Part shown: piece by piece, positions 8,191 through 17,171 of the stretch
Position numbering within the stretch: position 1 is the stretch's first letter
Layout of the letters: every line of letters begins with the position of its first letter
NCBI GenBank assembly: GCA_019912545.1
Contig: JAIOIK010000138.1
Coordinates: 1-64,000, forward strand
Length of the DNA stretch: 64,000 bases
Direction of reading: 5' to 3'
Source: Ignavibacteria bacterium
GTDB taxonomy: Bacteria > Bacteroidota > Ignavibacteria > Tepidaquicellales > OLB5
Made by a program: the position numbers and the translations under genes
The notes under the pieces: model-generated
Told to the model about the DNA's origin: nothing
The model's database searches: none
Seen by the model: only the letters and a program-made list of their open reading frames with translations

Positions 8191-9331
8191 ACCGGAAATA
8201 ATATCACTAAAAAATGCACGCTATTTAGCCCTGCACAACCAATTCCTATTGGATACTCATGTTAATAATTCAAAAAAGGATCTGCTCAAAATAATTGAGA
8301 ACATTGGATATGTACAGATTGATACTATTTCAATAATAGAGCGTGCCCATAAGCATATACTATGGACGCGTTTTGCAGGATACAAAAACGAAATGCTGGA
8401 TGAGCTGATCGATAAAGATAAAAAAGTATTTGAGTTCTGGGATCACGCTGCTTCTTATGTACCAATGAAGCATTACAGGTTCACCTTGCCCAGAAAACAA
8501 ATGTATGAGCGTAAATACGGGCACTGGGGCGCAAAGAATAAGAAGCTTTTAAAGTATATAATGGATAGGATCACAGCAGAGGGTCCGCTGCAATCAAAGG
8601 ATTTTGAAGATCCCTCAAAACGGGGTGCGTGGTGGGATTGGAAGCCGTCAAAAGACGGGCTTGAATATCTTTTCCACACCGGCAAGCTTGCAGTTAAGGC
8701 AAGAAAGAACTTTCAGAAAGTTTACGATCTCCCGGAAAGAGTAATCCCTTCAGGCATCAATGATACAATCCCAACAGAAGAAGAATACTCCGCGCATTTG
8801 ATAATGAAGGCGATTAATGCAAACGGATTCGCCTCTGAAAAAGAAATGACATACTTAAGGTATCATAACAGATCAGTAACACCCGAAGTTATCAACCGGC
8901 TGATTGAAGAAAAAACAATTATTCCCTTAATTATAGCTGGACTTGAAAGCGAACTTTACTATACAACTAAAAAACATCTTAAACAGCTTGATAAAAAGAA
9001 AACAGTGAGCGAGATCCACATCCTCTCTCCATTTGATAATCTTGTAATTCAGAGAAAACGGCTAAAGGCTTTGTTTAATTTTGATTATACTATTGAGTGC
9101 TACGTGCCTGCCGCTAAACGGAAATTCGGTTACTTCTGCATGCCGGTTCTCTCAGGAGATAACATTGTTGGAAGGATAGATGCAAAAGCTGATAGAAAAG
9201 AAAATACTCTGAAGATCATCAATATATACTATGAAAATGAATTTAAGAAGAACAAAGTGTTCGATCTTGAGCTCAGAAAAAAACTGCAGGAACTTGCTCT
9301 TTTTTCGGGATGCAGCAATGTTTCGGGCTAA
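8180..9331 (+). CDS. winged-helix DNA glycosylase, YcaQ/AlkX type
   Basis: 383 residues from ATG 8180 (MPFKPEIISL), overlapping the previous stop as ATGCCCTTTAA. A start 63 nt further upstream is in frame but deep inside the previous gene. Family motifs of the HTH_42/YcaQ group are DTISIIERAHKHILWTR, WDHAASYVP and HILSPFDNLVIQRKR. The catalytic Q-phi-D triplet of the AlkX branch is visible as Q46-I-D48 (the AlkZ branch has Q-phi-Q). Family members excise alkylated bases and unhook interstrand crosslinks. The role in DNA repair is known for the family; the substrate here is inferred. Confidence 0.82.
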   Translation: MPFKPEIISLKNARYLALHNQFLLDTHVNNSKKDLLKIIENIGYVQIDTISIIERAHKHILWTRFAGYKNEMLDELIDKDKKVFEFWDHAASYVPMKHYRFTLPRKQMYERKYGHWGAKNKKLLKYIMDRITAEGPLQSKDFEDPSKRGAWWDWKPSKDGLEYLFHTGKLAVKARKNFQKVYDLPERVIPSGINDTIPTEEEYSAHLIMKAINANGFASEKEMTYLRYHNRSVTPEVINRLIEEKTIIPLIIAGLESELYYTTKKHLKQLDKKKTVSEIHILSPFDNLVIQRKRLKALFNFDYTIECYVPAAKRKFGYFCMPVLSGDNIVGRIDAKADRKENTLKIINIYYENEFKKNKVFDLELRKKLQELALFSGCSNVSG

Positions 9332-9426
9332 AGCAGAAATCTCCGATTCCTGTAAGAAAATGAGCAATATTACAACTTAATACCATATAGTTACATAATT
9401 TTACACGGGATTGAATCATATCATGT

Positions 9427-9434
9427 TATCTTTG
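9427..9434 (+). promoter_or_regulatory. Bacteroidota-type -7 box for the OMP gene
   Basis: TATCTTTG, a TAnnTTTG match, 48 nt before the first ATG of the TonB-type receptor. The same octamer recurs at 12172 and 49032. Confidence 0.5.
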
Positions 9435-9482
9435 TGTTGATACAAATAGACACATGTTTTTTTATAAAATAATCAAATAGAT

Positions 9483-11963
9483 ATGATGGCATTATTTAAA
9501 ACCTCGGCAATTTTTATTTTTTCTCTGATGGTCCTGATTGCAGGGTTATCAAACCCATCGCTTAATGCTCAAACTAAATCTGGCGTTATTTCAGGTACTG
9601 TTATTGATAAGACTACAAGCGTTCCCATTGAAGGAGCTGATGTTACCTTGCACAGAACAAAAGACTCATCTTTGGTAAAGGGAACAAGCACTACCAATGA
9701 TGGTTCTTTCACCTTAAACGAAATTCCAAACGGCAATTACTTCCTGCGTTCAAATCTGGTTGGATACAACTTTGCAGTCGTAAGCGGTCTGAGTGTTACA
9801 GCCGATAATCAGAACATAACTTTGCAGCCGATAAAACTGATAACCGGCACTACTACAACAGAAGAGATAGTTGTTGAAAGCGAAAAGAGTTTCATAGAAT
9901 TCAAACCTGATAAAAAGGTTTTTAATGTTTCAAAAAATCTTGTGAGCCAGGGCGGAATGCTTATCGATCTGCTTAGGGAAATTCCCAGTGTAAACGTTGA
10001 CCAGGATGGCAATGTAAGCCTCCGCGGCGGAGAAGGCGTAAGGATATTAATCGATGGCAGGCCATTCGGACTGGAAGGACAGGGCAGAACTGCAATACTC
10101 GAACAAACTCCCGCAAGTGATGTTGAAAGTGTTGAGCTTATCACAAATCCTTCTGCAAAATATGAAGCAGAGGGTTCAGCCGGTATCATTAATATTGTGA
10201 TGAAAAAGAATCTTCAGCAGGGTATGGGATATACCGGAAATTTGGGACTTAACCTTGGTACAGGAGATAAATACAGCGGACAGTTCAGCCTCAGCTTAAG
10301 AAACGATAAGATCAATGTTTTCGGGAATTACAGTTATAATAACAGGAATATGACTTCATCCGGATTCAGCGACAGGATATACTATAATAACAGCCTGCTT
10401 AGCAGTATTGATGAGAACAGCACCGGAAGGATGCGAGGTAAATCACATAACGTAAAGCTTGGAATGGATTATTTTATCGATAATAAAAATACTCTTGGGC
10501 TTTCCTTCAATTACAGGAATAATAACCGTTCCAGGTCGGGGCTTGGAGAATATATAGAGTATGACTTAAACAATAACCCGGTTACGAATTATTTTTCAAA
10601 CAGCTTAAGTGATGATAAAGGCTCCAGTATTGATGCTAATTTGAACTACACTCTTAAATTTAAGAAACCGATGCAGGTGTTAACAGCGGACCTTTCTTAT
10701 TCAAGAGACGTTGACAATGACCTCAGCAATACTTCAAATACATATATTAATCCGGTTAACACCACTCCTCCGCAAAGATACGAGTATGAGAATGAAATAA
10801 ATAATTCATTTTCAGGAAAGCTTGATTATGTTCAGCCGTTTTCAAAAGATACAAAACTGGAAGCCGGGTATAAAGGTTCCTACAAGCAAAGGCAGGACGA
10901 TTACAGGGTAGATAACTTTGATTATACAACTAACCATTTCGTTACAGATTACAACCAGTCGAACAACTTCATTTACAAAGAGCAGATCCACGGATTGTAT
11001 GGAATATTTACAAGCAAGATAAAGAATTTCGGATACTCGCTCGGAGCAAGGATTGAGCAGACCTTTGTAAAAGGCGAGCTGCAAACTACCGGGCAGAACT
11101 TCAGCAGGAATTATATAGATATTTTCCCAAGCGCAAGTATTTCACAGAAAATTACAAATAATACGGAAATACAGCTAAGCTATTCACGCCGAGTAAACAG
11201 GCCAAGGATGGGGCAGTTAAATCCTTTTAGATCAACTTCTTTTGGCAATACAAATAATTACTCCGAAGGTAACCCGAATCTTAACCCTGAGTTTACCGAT
11301 TCATATGAGCTCAGCTTTATTCAATTCCTGCCGTGGGCAACCATTACACCAAGTGTATTTTATCGCTATACCAAAGATGAAATTGCAAGGACAAGAACAC
11401 TGATAGATAGTGTTTCAACTCTTTCTACATTTGTAAATTATAACAGTTCGCGCTCATACGGCGGAGAGCTGATAGTTAATCTTCAGCCGGTTGATATGAT
11501 GAGCCTGAACGGGACTTTCAGCTATTTCAGAAGAGAAGTTGACGCCACAAATCTGCAATCCGGTTTGAGCAACAAAGGTGATTCATGGACTGCAAGAGCA
11601 ATGTCAACTTTTAAACTGCCTGCAGATCTTAATTTACAGATGTCTTACTTCTATTCAGGCAGAAGAGTATCAGCACAGGGTATATTTGAACCTATACAGA
11701 TGTTTGATGCCGCTGTTAAAAAAGATTTCTTCGGCAAGAAACTAAGCGTAACATTTAAAGTAAGCGACCTGTTTGACCAGGCTAAATTCAGGTACAATTT
11801 CTTTGATCCTTCATTTTCCGAAACTTCCGAAAGAAGCCGTGACTCAAGGACTTTCTTTCTTAACTTAAGCTATAACTTCGGCCAGCAGGATAAGAAACAG
11901 GATAAGAGGAAAAGAGGAAATAACGAAAACGAACCGGAAGACGATGACGGTTACGGATTCTAA
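9483..11963 (+). CDS. TonB-dependent-receptor-like outer membrane protein (carboxypeptidase-regulatory domain, plug, OMP beta-barrel)
   Basis: 826 residues. Signal peptide (about 1-30, ending SLNAQ), then a carboxypeptidase-regulatory-like domain (about 33-115; GVISGTVIDKTTSVPIEGA), a plug domain (about 125-245; SVNVDQDGNVSLRGGEGV, NPSAKYEAEGSAGIINIV), and a long beta-barrel rich in alternating aromatic strands, ending in a charged tail (DKRKRGNNENEPEDDD). The family is the outer-membrane beta-barrel group with a TonB-like plug. It probably imports an oligomer or iron complex, but no substrate-binding partner (SusD, PepSY) is adjacent. Transcribed alone, with a -7 box upstream and a strong terminator behind it. 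Two adjacent ATGs (9483 and 9486) make the start ambiguous by one codon. Confidence 0.85.
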   Translation: MMALFKTSAIFIFSLMVLIAGLSNPSLNAQTKSGVISGTVIDKTTSVPIEGADVTLHRTKDSSLVKGTSTTNDGSFTLNEIPNGNYFLRSNLVGYNFAVVSGLSVTADNQNITLQPIKLITGTTTTEEIVVESEKSFIEFKPDKKVFNVSKNLVSQGGMLIDLLREIPSVNVDQDGNVSLRGGEGVRILIDGRPFGLEGQGRTAILEQTPASDVESVELITNPSAKYEAEGSAGIINIVMKKNLQQGMGYTGNLGLNLGTGDKYSGQFSLSLRNDKINVFGNYSYNNRNMTSSGFSDRIYYNNSLLSSIDENSTGRMRGKSHNVKLGMDYFIDNKNTLGLSFNYRNNNRSRSGLGEYIEYDLNNNPVTNYFSNSLSDDKGSSIDANLNYTLKFKKPMQVLTADLSYSRDVDNDLSNTSNTYINPVNTTPPQRYEYENEINNSFSGKLDYVQPFSKDTKLEAGYKGSYKQRQDDYRVDNFDYTTNHFVTDYNQSNNFIYKEQIHGLYGIFTSKIKNFGYSLGARIEQTFVKGELQTTGQNFSRNYIDIFPSASISQKITNNTEIQLSYSRRVNRPRMGQLNPFRSTSFGNTNNYSEGNPNLNPEFTDSYELSFIQFLPWATITPSVFYRYTKDEIARTRTLIDSVSTLSTFVNYNSSRSYGGELIVNLQPVDMMSLNGTFSYFRREVDATNLQSGLSNKGDSWTARAMSTFKLPADLNLQMSYFYSGRRVSAQGIFEPIQMFDAAVKKDFFGKKLSVTFKVSDLFDQAKFRYNFFDPSFSETSERSRDSRTFFLNLSYNFGQQDKKQDKRKRGNNENEPEDDDGYGF

Positions 11964-11985
11964 TATGAAAAAATACTGCAAAATG

Positions 11986-12016
11986 AACTGCCTTAGAATT
12001 TAAGGCAGTTTTTTTT
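11986..12016 (+). terminator. rho-independent terminator
   Basis: Perfect 10-bp stem AACTGCCTTA / TAAGGCAGTT with a 5-nt loop, followed by eight T. It ends the outer-membrane receptor transcript. Confidence 0.9.
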
Positions 12017-12171
12017 GTTACTGATTTCCACCCGCCTGTACCTGTTAAATCCCTTCCAATTTTCATCATAAAAAGCGTTTTTTTCACTAAAATAACTAAT
12101 GCATTCACCATTAGTAGGATTTATTGGTCAAATTCAACAATTATTGGATTTCAACTGCCTGGTTTTGTGAT

Positions 12172-12179
12172 TATCTTTG
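12172..12179 (+). promoter_or_regulatory. Bacteroidota-type -7 box
   Basis: TATCTTTG, TAnnTTTG consensus. It covers the in-frame TTG at 12177, so transcription would begin after that codon. This favours the later start at 12216. Confidence 0.45.
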
Positions 12180-12215
12180 TATGGGAATCATAAATTAGAA
12201 AAGAGGATCCTTGTT

Positions 12216-12629
12216 TTGACACTACTTGAGTTATGTTATATCAAACCCGAACAAATCTTACTCGATTCAACCAATTGCCTTGTAAGAGCTCACCTGCCAC
12301 ATTATGAAAAATTCCGGAAAGATGGAATTCACGATAGATTTTCAAATCTTTTGCAGGCTCTCACAAAATGCATAGAAGTTAACTCCTGCACTGATATGCT
12401 TACTTATATGAATAAGCTATCGGATGAAAGATTTATCATGGGATTTGAGCTGCAGGAAGTACAAACTGCTATAAATATATTTGAAGAATCAATGTGGAAG
12501 AGCATTGCCGAATTTGTTGATCAGGATAAACAATTTGCCGCAATGAAACTGGTTACATGCATACTTGGCAAGGCAAAAGAAGAACTAACAGGCGAGTATG
12601 CCCTGTTAAGCAGGTCTGATACTTTTTAA
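12216..12629 (+). CDS. RsbRD N-terminal-domain-like helical protein
   Basis: 137 residues from TTG 12216, which has AGAGGA 8 nt upstream; the open frame reaches back to TTG 12177. All-helical, with no catalytic motif. The pattern RFSNLLQALTKCIEV, then DERFIMGFELQEVQTAINIFEESMW-like (R-x3-GF-x-L-x-EV) resembles the RsbRD/RsbR-type N-terminal sensor domain found in stress-signalling proteins and histidine kinases. Here it stands alone, without STAS or kinase. It lies between two terminators and its own -7 box, so it is monocistronic. The family assignment is tentative. Confidence 0.55.
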   Translation: MTLLELCYIKPEQILLDSTNCLVRAHLPHYEKFRKDGIHDRFSNLLQALTKCIEVNSCTDMLTYMNKLSDERFIMGFELQEVQTAINIFEESMWKSIAEFVDQDKQFAAMKLVTCILGKAKEELTGEYALLSRSDTF

Positions 12630-12662
12630 ACAGTACCGGGCAATAGGATAATTTGCAAAATG

Positions 12663-12692
12663 GCTGCCATTAAATGCTGGCAGCTTTTTTTT
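12663..12692 (+). terminator. rho-independent terminator
   Basis: Stem GCTGCCA / TGGCAGC with an 8-nt loop followed by eight T, 34 nt after the RsbRD-like gene. Confidence 0.88.
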
Positions 12693-12731
12693 GTCTCGAT
12701 TTATTATATTTCATTAATCATTTCAAAAACA

Positions 12732-12739
12732 TATTTTTG
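12732..12739 (+). promoter_or_regulatory. Bacteroidota-type -7 box for lysA
   Basis: TATTTTTG, TAnnTTTG consensus, 32 nt before the lysA ATG, directly after the preceding terminator. Confidence 0.45.
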
Positions 12740-12771
12740 CAAATTACATTTCTGTAAACTTAATTTCATTT

Positions 12772-14049
12772 ATGAATCATTTCTACATAAAAGATAACAG
12801 GCTTTACGCAGAGAATTTCCTGGTTGAAGATCTGGCCAAAGAATTTGGCACTCCATTATATTTATACAGCAAAAACCAGATCTTGCGGAATTACAGGGAA
12901 ATTAACCAGCCGCTTGTAAACTCAAAGCTGGATTTTATAAATTGCTATGCTATTAAAGCTAATTCAAATCCGGAAATACTTAAGCTACTTGCAGAAGAAG
13001 GCGCGGGAGCCGAGATCGCTTCCGGCGGAGAGCTTTATCTTGCGCTGAAATTCGGTTACTTAAGGAATAAGATCACTTTTACAGGAGTAGGGAAAACCGA
13101 TGAAGAGATTGAATATGCGCTCAGAGAAAATATTTTTAACTTTACAGTTGAATCTCTGCAGGAAATTAAAGTTATCAGCGAAATAGCTCACAATCTTGGT
13201 GTGATCGCAAGAATTTCTGTCAGGGTTAATCCTGATATAGATGCAAAGACACATCCTTACATTACAACAGGAATGAAGGAAAACAAATTCGGTATTGATA
13301 GCAAAGATATTATGAATGTATTCAAAACTGCCAGCGAACTGCCGAATATTGATGTCATTGGAATTCATTCTCATATAGGTTCACAGATAACGGAAGTTGA
13401 TCCGTATATCGAAGCGATAAAATATCTTGGTGATCTTATCGAAAAAGTTGAAAAGAGCGGTGTAAACATCCGCTACCTTAATTTCGGCGGCGGTTTTGGC
13501 GTTCAGTACAAAAATATTTTAACTCACCGTTATATCCCTTCAGAAGTTGACGAGATCGGAAGATACTCGCCCCTGGGAGAACACATTGAATCTGTAATAA
13601 AATTACTCAGTTCATATAATAAAAAACTGATAATCGAGCCCGGCCGCTCTTTGGTCGCAAATGCAGGAATTCTCGTCGGCAAGGTGTTATATACAAAACA
13701 GGGAGAACTCAAGAAATTCATAATTACAGATACCGGTATGAATGACCTTATGCGTCCATGCCTTTACCAGGCATATCACCAGGTAGTGCCGTTAAATCTT
13801 AAAGATACGGGTTTTGAGACTGTTGATATTGTAGGCCCGGTTTGCGAAACTTCCGACTTTTTGGCAACAAAACGCAGCATTCAGCATATGGAGCGTGGTG
13901 ACCGTTTTGCTGTAATGACAACAGGCGCTTACGGTTATTCGCTTTCATCTAACTATAATGCAAGGCTTCGACCTGCAGAAATACTTGTTGATGGCGATAA
14001 GTATTACAAGATCCGCGAAAGAGAAAAAGTTGAAGAACTGCATTATTGA
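12772..14049 (+). CDS. lysA: diaminopimelate decarboxylase
   Basis: PLP enzyme that decarboxylates meso-diaminopimelate to L-lysine, cytoplasmic. 425 residues, the usual length. The alanine-racemase-fold barrel carries the PLP lysine in CYAIKAN (about residue 61), followed by GAGAEIASGGELYLAL. Later motifs are HSHIGSQ, GGGFGVQY, EPGRSLVANAG and, in the C-terminal domain, GPVCETSDFLA and TGAYGYSLSSNYN with the substrate-contacting Cys, Glu and Tyr. The ATG start gives a complete N-terminus. The S9 peptidase follows by 22 nt. Confidence 0.95.
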   Translation: MNHFYIKDNRLYAENFLVEDLAKEFGTPLYLYSKNQILRNYREINQPLVNSKLDFINCYAIKANSNPEILKLLAEEGAGAEIASGGELYLALKFGYLRNKITFTGVGKTDEEIEYALRENIFNFTVESLQEIKVISEIAHNLGVIARISVRVNPDIDAKTHPYITTGMKENKFGIDSKDIMNVFKTASELPNIDVIGIHSHIGSQITEVDPYIEAIKYLGDLIEKVEKSGVNIRYLNFGGGFGVQYKNILTHRYIPSEVDEIGRYSPLGEHIESVIKLLSSYNKKLIIEPGRSLVANAGILVGKVLYTKQGELKKFIITDTGMNDLMRPCLYQAYHQVVPLNLKDTGFETVDIVGPVCETSDFLATKRSIQHMERGDRFAVMTTGAYGYSLSSNYNARLRPAEILVDGDKYYKIREREKVEELHY

Positions 14050-14071
14050 TAAGGTTCTTGATCTTAACAAG

Positions 14072-16258
14072 GTGACCTTAAGTGTCAATACTCTATTATT
14101 ATTGTCAAAAGCAATACAACTCGCCGTTGCATTGCTTTTTTTCATTCTCCCGGTAACAAACACTTTTTCACAGGAGCTAACTTTTGATTACATTTTCCAG
14201 GATACAAACATTATTAATCCGCGCCCGTCATTAAAGTTTATTAACACCGCATCATCAAAGATATATTACTATGCTGATGATGATTTTGACGGCACCCTAA
14301 GTACTTTTGATCAAAATTATATTACAGGAGAAACATACAAATATTCAGATACAGGTGATTCTCCATCAGAATATGTTATTCTTCCAAATGGCAATGCATT
14401 ATCTGTAATAAAGGGAGAAGTATATTTATCCCGCAACTTTACAACAAGCCGTGAATTTTCGCGTGACCTGCAATTAACATTTACAGATGAATATGAATAC
14501 TCACCGGAGGTAATTGGTAATTTCGCGATTTACAGAAGAAGCGGCAATTATTATATGGTAAGGTATGATTCTCTTAAGTCATTAACGAAAGAAATTCCCT
14601 TAACAAATGACGAATCCGATTCAATCTCATACCAGTTGATATCTTACTACTACAATTTCCCTGATACTTCAAAAACAGTTTTGAGGCTCGCCTTTGCAAG
14701 ATATGACAATTCCTCCAAACACGATGTTATTTTTCCGGATTATAATGACATATACGTAAAGGTCGGCAAACAGAAAAGAGGCTATTCCAAAGTAAAGCTT
14801 CTTGAAATGGAAATACGAATTGCGGGGAAGGATTCCCTTGCCCGGATAGTGAACGAGATCACTTATCCTGATTCCATAAGATATTCAACCAATTCTGCAA
14901 TTTATTCACCAGACGGAGAAGAACTGATATTTGATGTCGAAACTCTGAACCGAAAGACAAGAAAGATTTTCAGTTATAATATCACTAACAAAGGAATTGA
15001 AGAAATTTACACAGAATCAGATTCTGCATGGTATGAAAGACATAATAATTCAACCAGGTTTGTTAATGACGATGAGATATTATTCGAATCTGAAGTTTCC
15101 GGTTACAATAATTTGTACTGTATCAAAAAAGACGGTTCCGGATTCAGGAAATTAGCCGGAGGCGAATATACTATCACCGAATCCGCGTTTGACAGAAAGA
15201 ATGGAATTATTTATTTTGCAGCAAATAAAGAGCATCCGTATGAATATTTCATTTACAAAACTGATTTATCAGGCTCCCCTCCTGTTCAATTGACAAGTGA
15301 CAGCGGAGATGTAGAAGAACTTAGATTATCGGATGACGGCAAATATTTATTTTACCAGCAATCATACATTAACAAACCTGATGAATTATACCAGTTAGAT
15401 CTTGAATCCGTCACATCTAGAAGAATAACATTCACAATATCACCAAAATTTTCGGAAATAAACTGGCGCATTCCCGAGCTTATTACATTCCAAAACGAAG
15501 AAGACGCTCAAACCATTTATGCGTTTGTTTATAAGCCAAAGGACTACGACCCCAAAAAAAAGTATCCGCTTATTTGCTTTGCGCATGGCGCCGGATACTT
15601 GCAGAATGTGACGTATGGATTCAGCCCCTACCGCGATAATTTCATGACAAATACATTTCTGACCGATCAGGGATTCATAGTGCTTGATGTTGATTACCGA
15701 GGAAGCATGGGTTATGGCAGGGATTTCCGCACGAAAACCTATGAAAATATGGGATATTGGGAAGTTTCAGATTACATAAGCGGAGTAAATTATCTTTCTT
15801 CACAAGGTATAATAAATAAAAATAAAGTTGGCATTTATGGCGGAAGCTATGGCGGATTTATAACCTTAATGGCAATGTTCCAGCATGGTGAAGTTTTCAA
15901 GTGCGGCGTGGCGCTAAGAGCTGTTGCAAGCTGGCTGAATTATTACAGAAGCAATAAATGGTTCATTGTCCCTAGACTTGGTGATCTGGATAAAGATGAT
16001 GTTGAAGATATATACAAAAATTCCTCTCCCGTAACTTATGCAGCAGGGCTTTCTGGTCCGCTGCTGCTGACTCACGGAATGCTTGATGATAATGTTTTCT
16101 TTCAGGATATGGTTCAATTGACCCAAAAGCTAATTGACTTGAAGAAAGATTTTGAAGTTATGATTTACCCGAAAGAAAATCACAGTTTTTATAAGCAGAC
16201 AAGCTGGCTTGATCAGTACAAGCGCATTTGGAAGTTTTTTGAGAAAAATTTGAAGTAA
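14072..16258 (+). CDS. secreted prolyl oligopeptidase / DPP-IV-like S9 peptidase
   Basis: About 728 residues from GTG 14072. An ORF opening at 13958 lies inside lysA and is not credible as a start. The signal peptide is SKAIQLAVALLFFILPVTNTFSQ. Residues of about 50-480 form a beta-propeller with WD40-like PD repeats, and the C-terminal about 250 residues are the peptidase. The triad is Ser in YGGSYGGF, Asp in HGMLDDNVFF and His in KENHSFYK, in S9 order. It probably clips peptides in the periplasm or at the surface; whether it is a dipeptidyl or acylaminoacyl peptidase cannot be told. Downstream of lysA by 22 nt, so likely cotranscribed. Confidence 0.85.
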   Translation: MTLSVNTLLLLSKAIQLAVALLFFILPVTNTFSQELTFDYIFQDTNIINPRPSLKFINTASSKIYYYADDDFDGTLSTFDQNYITGETYKYSDTGDSPSEYVILPNGNALSVIKGEVYLSRNFTTSREFSRDLQLTFTDEYEYSPEVIGNFAIYRRSGNYYMVRYDSLKSLTKEIPLTNDESDSISYQLISYYYNFPDTSKTVLRLAFARYDNSSKHDVIFPDYNDIYVKVGKQKRGYSKVKLLEMEIRIAGKDSLARIVNEITYPDSIRYSTNSAIYSPDGEELIFDVETLNRKTRKIFSYNITNKGIEEIYTESDSAWYERHNNSTRFVNDDEILFESEVSGYNNLYCIKKDGSGFRKLAGGEYTITESAFDRKNGIIYFAANKEHPYEYFIYKTDLSGSPPVQLTSDSGDVEELRLSDDGKYLFYQQSYINKPDELYQLDLESVTSRRITFTISPKFSEINWRIPELITFQNEEDAQTIYAFVYKPKDYDPKKKYPLICFAHGAGYLQNVTYGFSPYRDNFMTNTFLTDQGFIVLDVDYRGSMGYGRDFRTKTYENMGYWEVSDYISGVNYLSSQGIINKNKVGIYGGSYGGFITLMAMFQHGEVFKCGVALRAVASWLNYYRSNKWFIVPRLGDLDKDDVEDIYKNSSPVTYAAGLSGPLLLTHGMLDDNVFFQDMVQLTQKLIDLKKDFEVMIYPKENHSFYKQTSWLDQYKRIWKFFEKNLK

Positions 16259-16314
16259 TACATTGAATCAAGGAATATTAACTTATGAATCAATGAACAA
16301 ATTGTTAACCAGTG

Positions 16315-16542
16315 TTATGCTTTTTTAGGTTCAAGTGCATATGCTGTTACTTCTGATTCAAATCCGCAGGTTTTATGTGTACCATCACAAAAAGGCTTTT
16401 TGCTGCTTTGGCCGCATCTGCAAAGAGCTATTGTTGTTCTGCCTGCAAGATCATACTTATTCCCGCTTGCATCGTAAAGTTCAAAATCATCTCCTTCGAT
16501 CCTGTAACTACTATTCCTCGTTGCTGTAATTTTTGTTGTCAT
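16315..16542 (-). CDS. CDGSH iron-sulfur domain protein
   Basis: 75 residues, no signal peptide. It contains CRCGQSSKKPFCDGTH, the canonical 2Fe-2S-binding CDGSH motif with three Cys and one His. The N-terminal half (YRIEGDDFELYDASGNKYDL) is a short beta region seen in bacterial members. The family binds a labile redox-active cluster; the cellular role in bacteria is not settled. It lies directly after an L,D-transpeptidase on the same strand, separated by 15 nt. Compare the 32-residue version at 7757. Confidence 0.85.
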   Translation of the reverse strand: MTTKITATRNSSYRIEGDDFELYDASGNKYDLAGRTTIALCRCGQSSKKPFCDGTHKTCGFESEVTAYALEPKKA

Positions 16543-16557
16543 AATATTGAATCAATT

Positions 16558-16995
16558 TTATTTATTAACAAATATTGGCGTGCCATCCTTTACAACAGAC
16601 CATAACTCTTCGATCTCTTTGTTTTTCACAGCAATGCAGCCATCGGTCCAATCTGTGCTCACATAGTAATCTTCAAGAAATTTGGTATAATTCGGCAAGC
16701 CGTGTATCATTATGTCTCCTCCTGGCGAGAATCCTTGATTTTCAGCATTGAGTTTATCTCGTTCATTTGGATATGAAATTCTCAATGACAAGTGATACTT
16801 ACTGCTTGGATTTCTGCCATTAATAATATACAGTCCCTCCGGTGTTTTTTTATCACCTTCTTTTTCTTTGTGACCCAAAGGATTCTTGCCCAAAGAAACA
16901 TGATATGATTTGAGCAACTTCCCATTTTCATATAATTCCATAATCCGCTTTTCCTTAAAAACTACTATAGAGTCGGCTATGGTTCCTGCGGGCAA
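16558..16995 (-). CDS. L,D-transpeptidase (YkuD family), N-terminus longer than canonical start allows
   Basis: The catalytic domain shows IMIHGLPNYT and STDWTDGCIAVKNKEIEELW, the H-x14-17-[ST]-x-G-C signature with the nucleophile Cys, plus KTPEGLYIINGR early on. Such enzymes form or edit 3-3 crosslinks or attach proteins to peptidoglycan. The first ATG/GTG/TTG in frame is TTG 16995. The frame stays open upstream to about 17121 and encodes an obvious signal anchor (RLIKIITISLISLALAATIA). No ATG, GTG or TTG precedes that helix. AAGGAG lies just before ATT 17109/ATC 17106. So either a rare start codon is used or one base is wrong. The real protein is probably about 183 residues and inner-membrane anchored. 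Confidence 0.75.
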   Translation of the reverse strand: MPAGTIADSIVVFKEKRIMELYENGKLLKSYHVSLGKNPLGHKEKEGDKKTPEGLYIINGRNPSSKYHLSLRISYPNERDKLNAENQGFSPGGDIMIHGLPNYTKFLEDYYVSTDWTDGCIAVKNKEIEELWSVVKDGTPIFVNK

Positions 16996-17171
16996 TGGAG
17001 CTTGCTCAACCGAATTTTCTCTAGCTGGGAAAAGAACAAAATAAGCTATTGTAGCTGCTAAAGCCAGTGAAATTAAAGAAATTGTTATAATCTTAATTAG
17101 CCTGATAATTCTCCTTACTCCTCATTTGCATATTCCTTCCCAAACTAAAGTTTAGGAGGGAAAAGCAAACA

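Noticed and set aside
13958-14071. Upstream start for the S9 peptidase inside lysA
   Set aside because: It would overlap the conserved 3' end of lysA by 92 nt. The signal peptide begins after GTG 14072.
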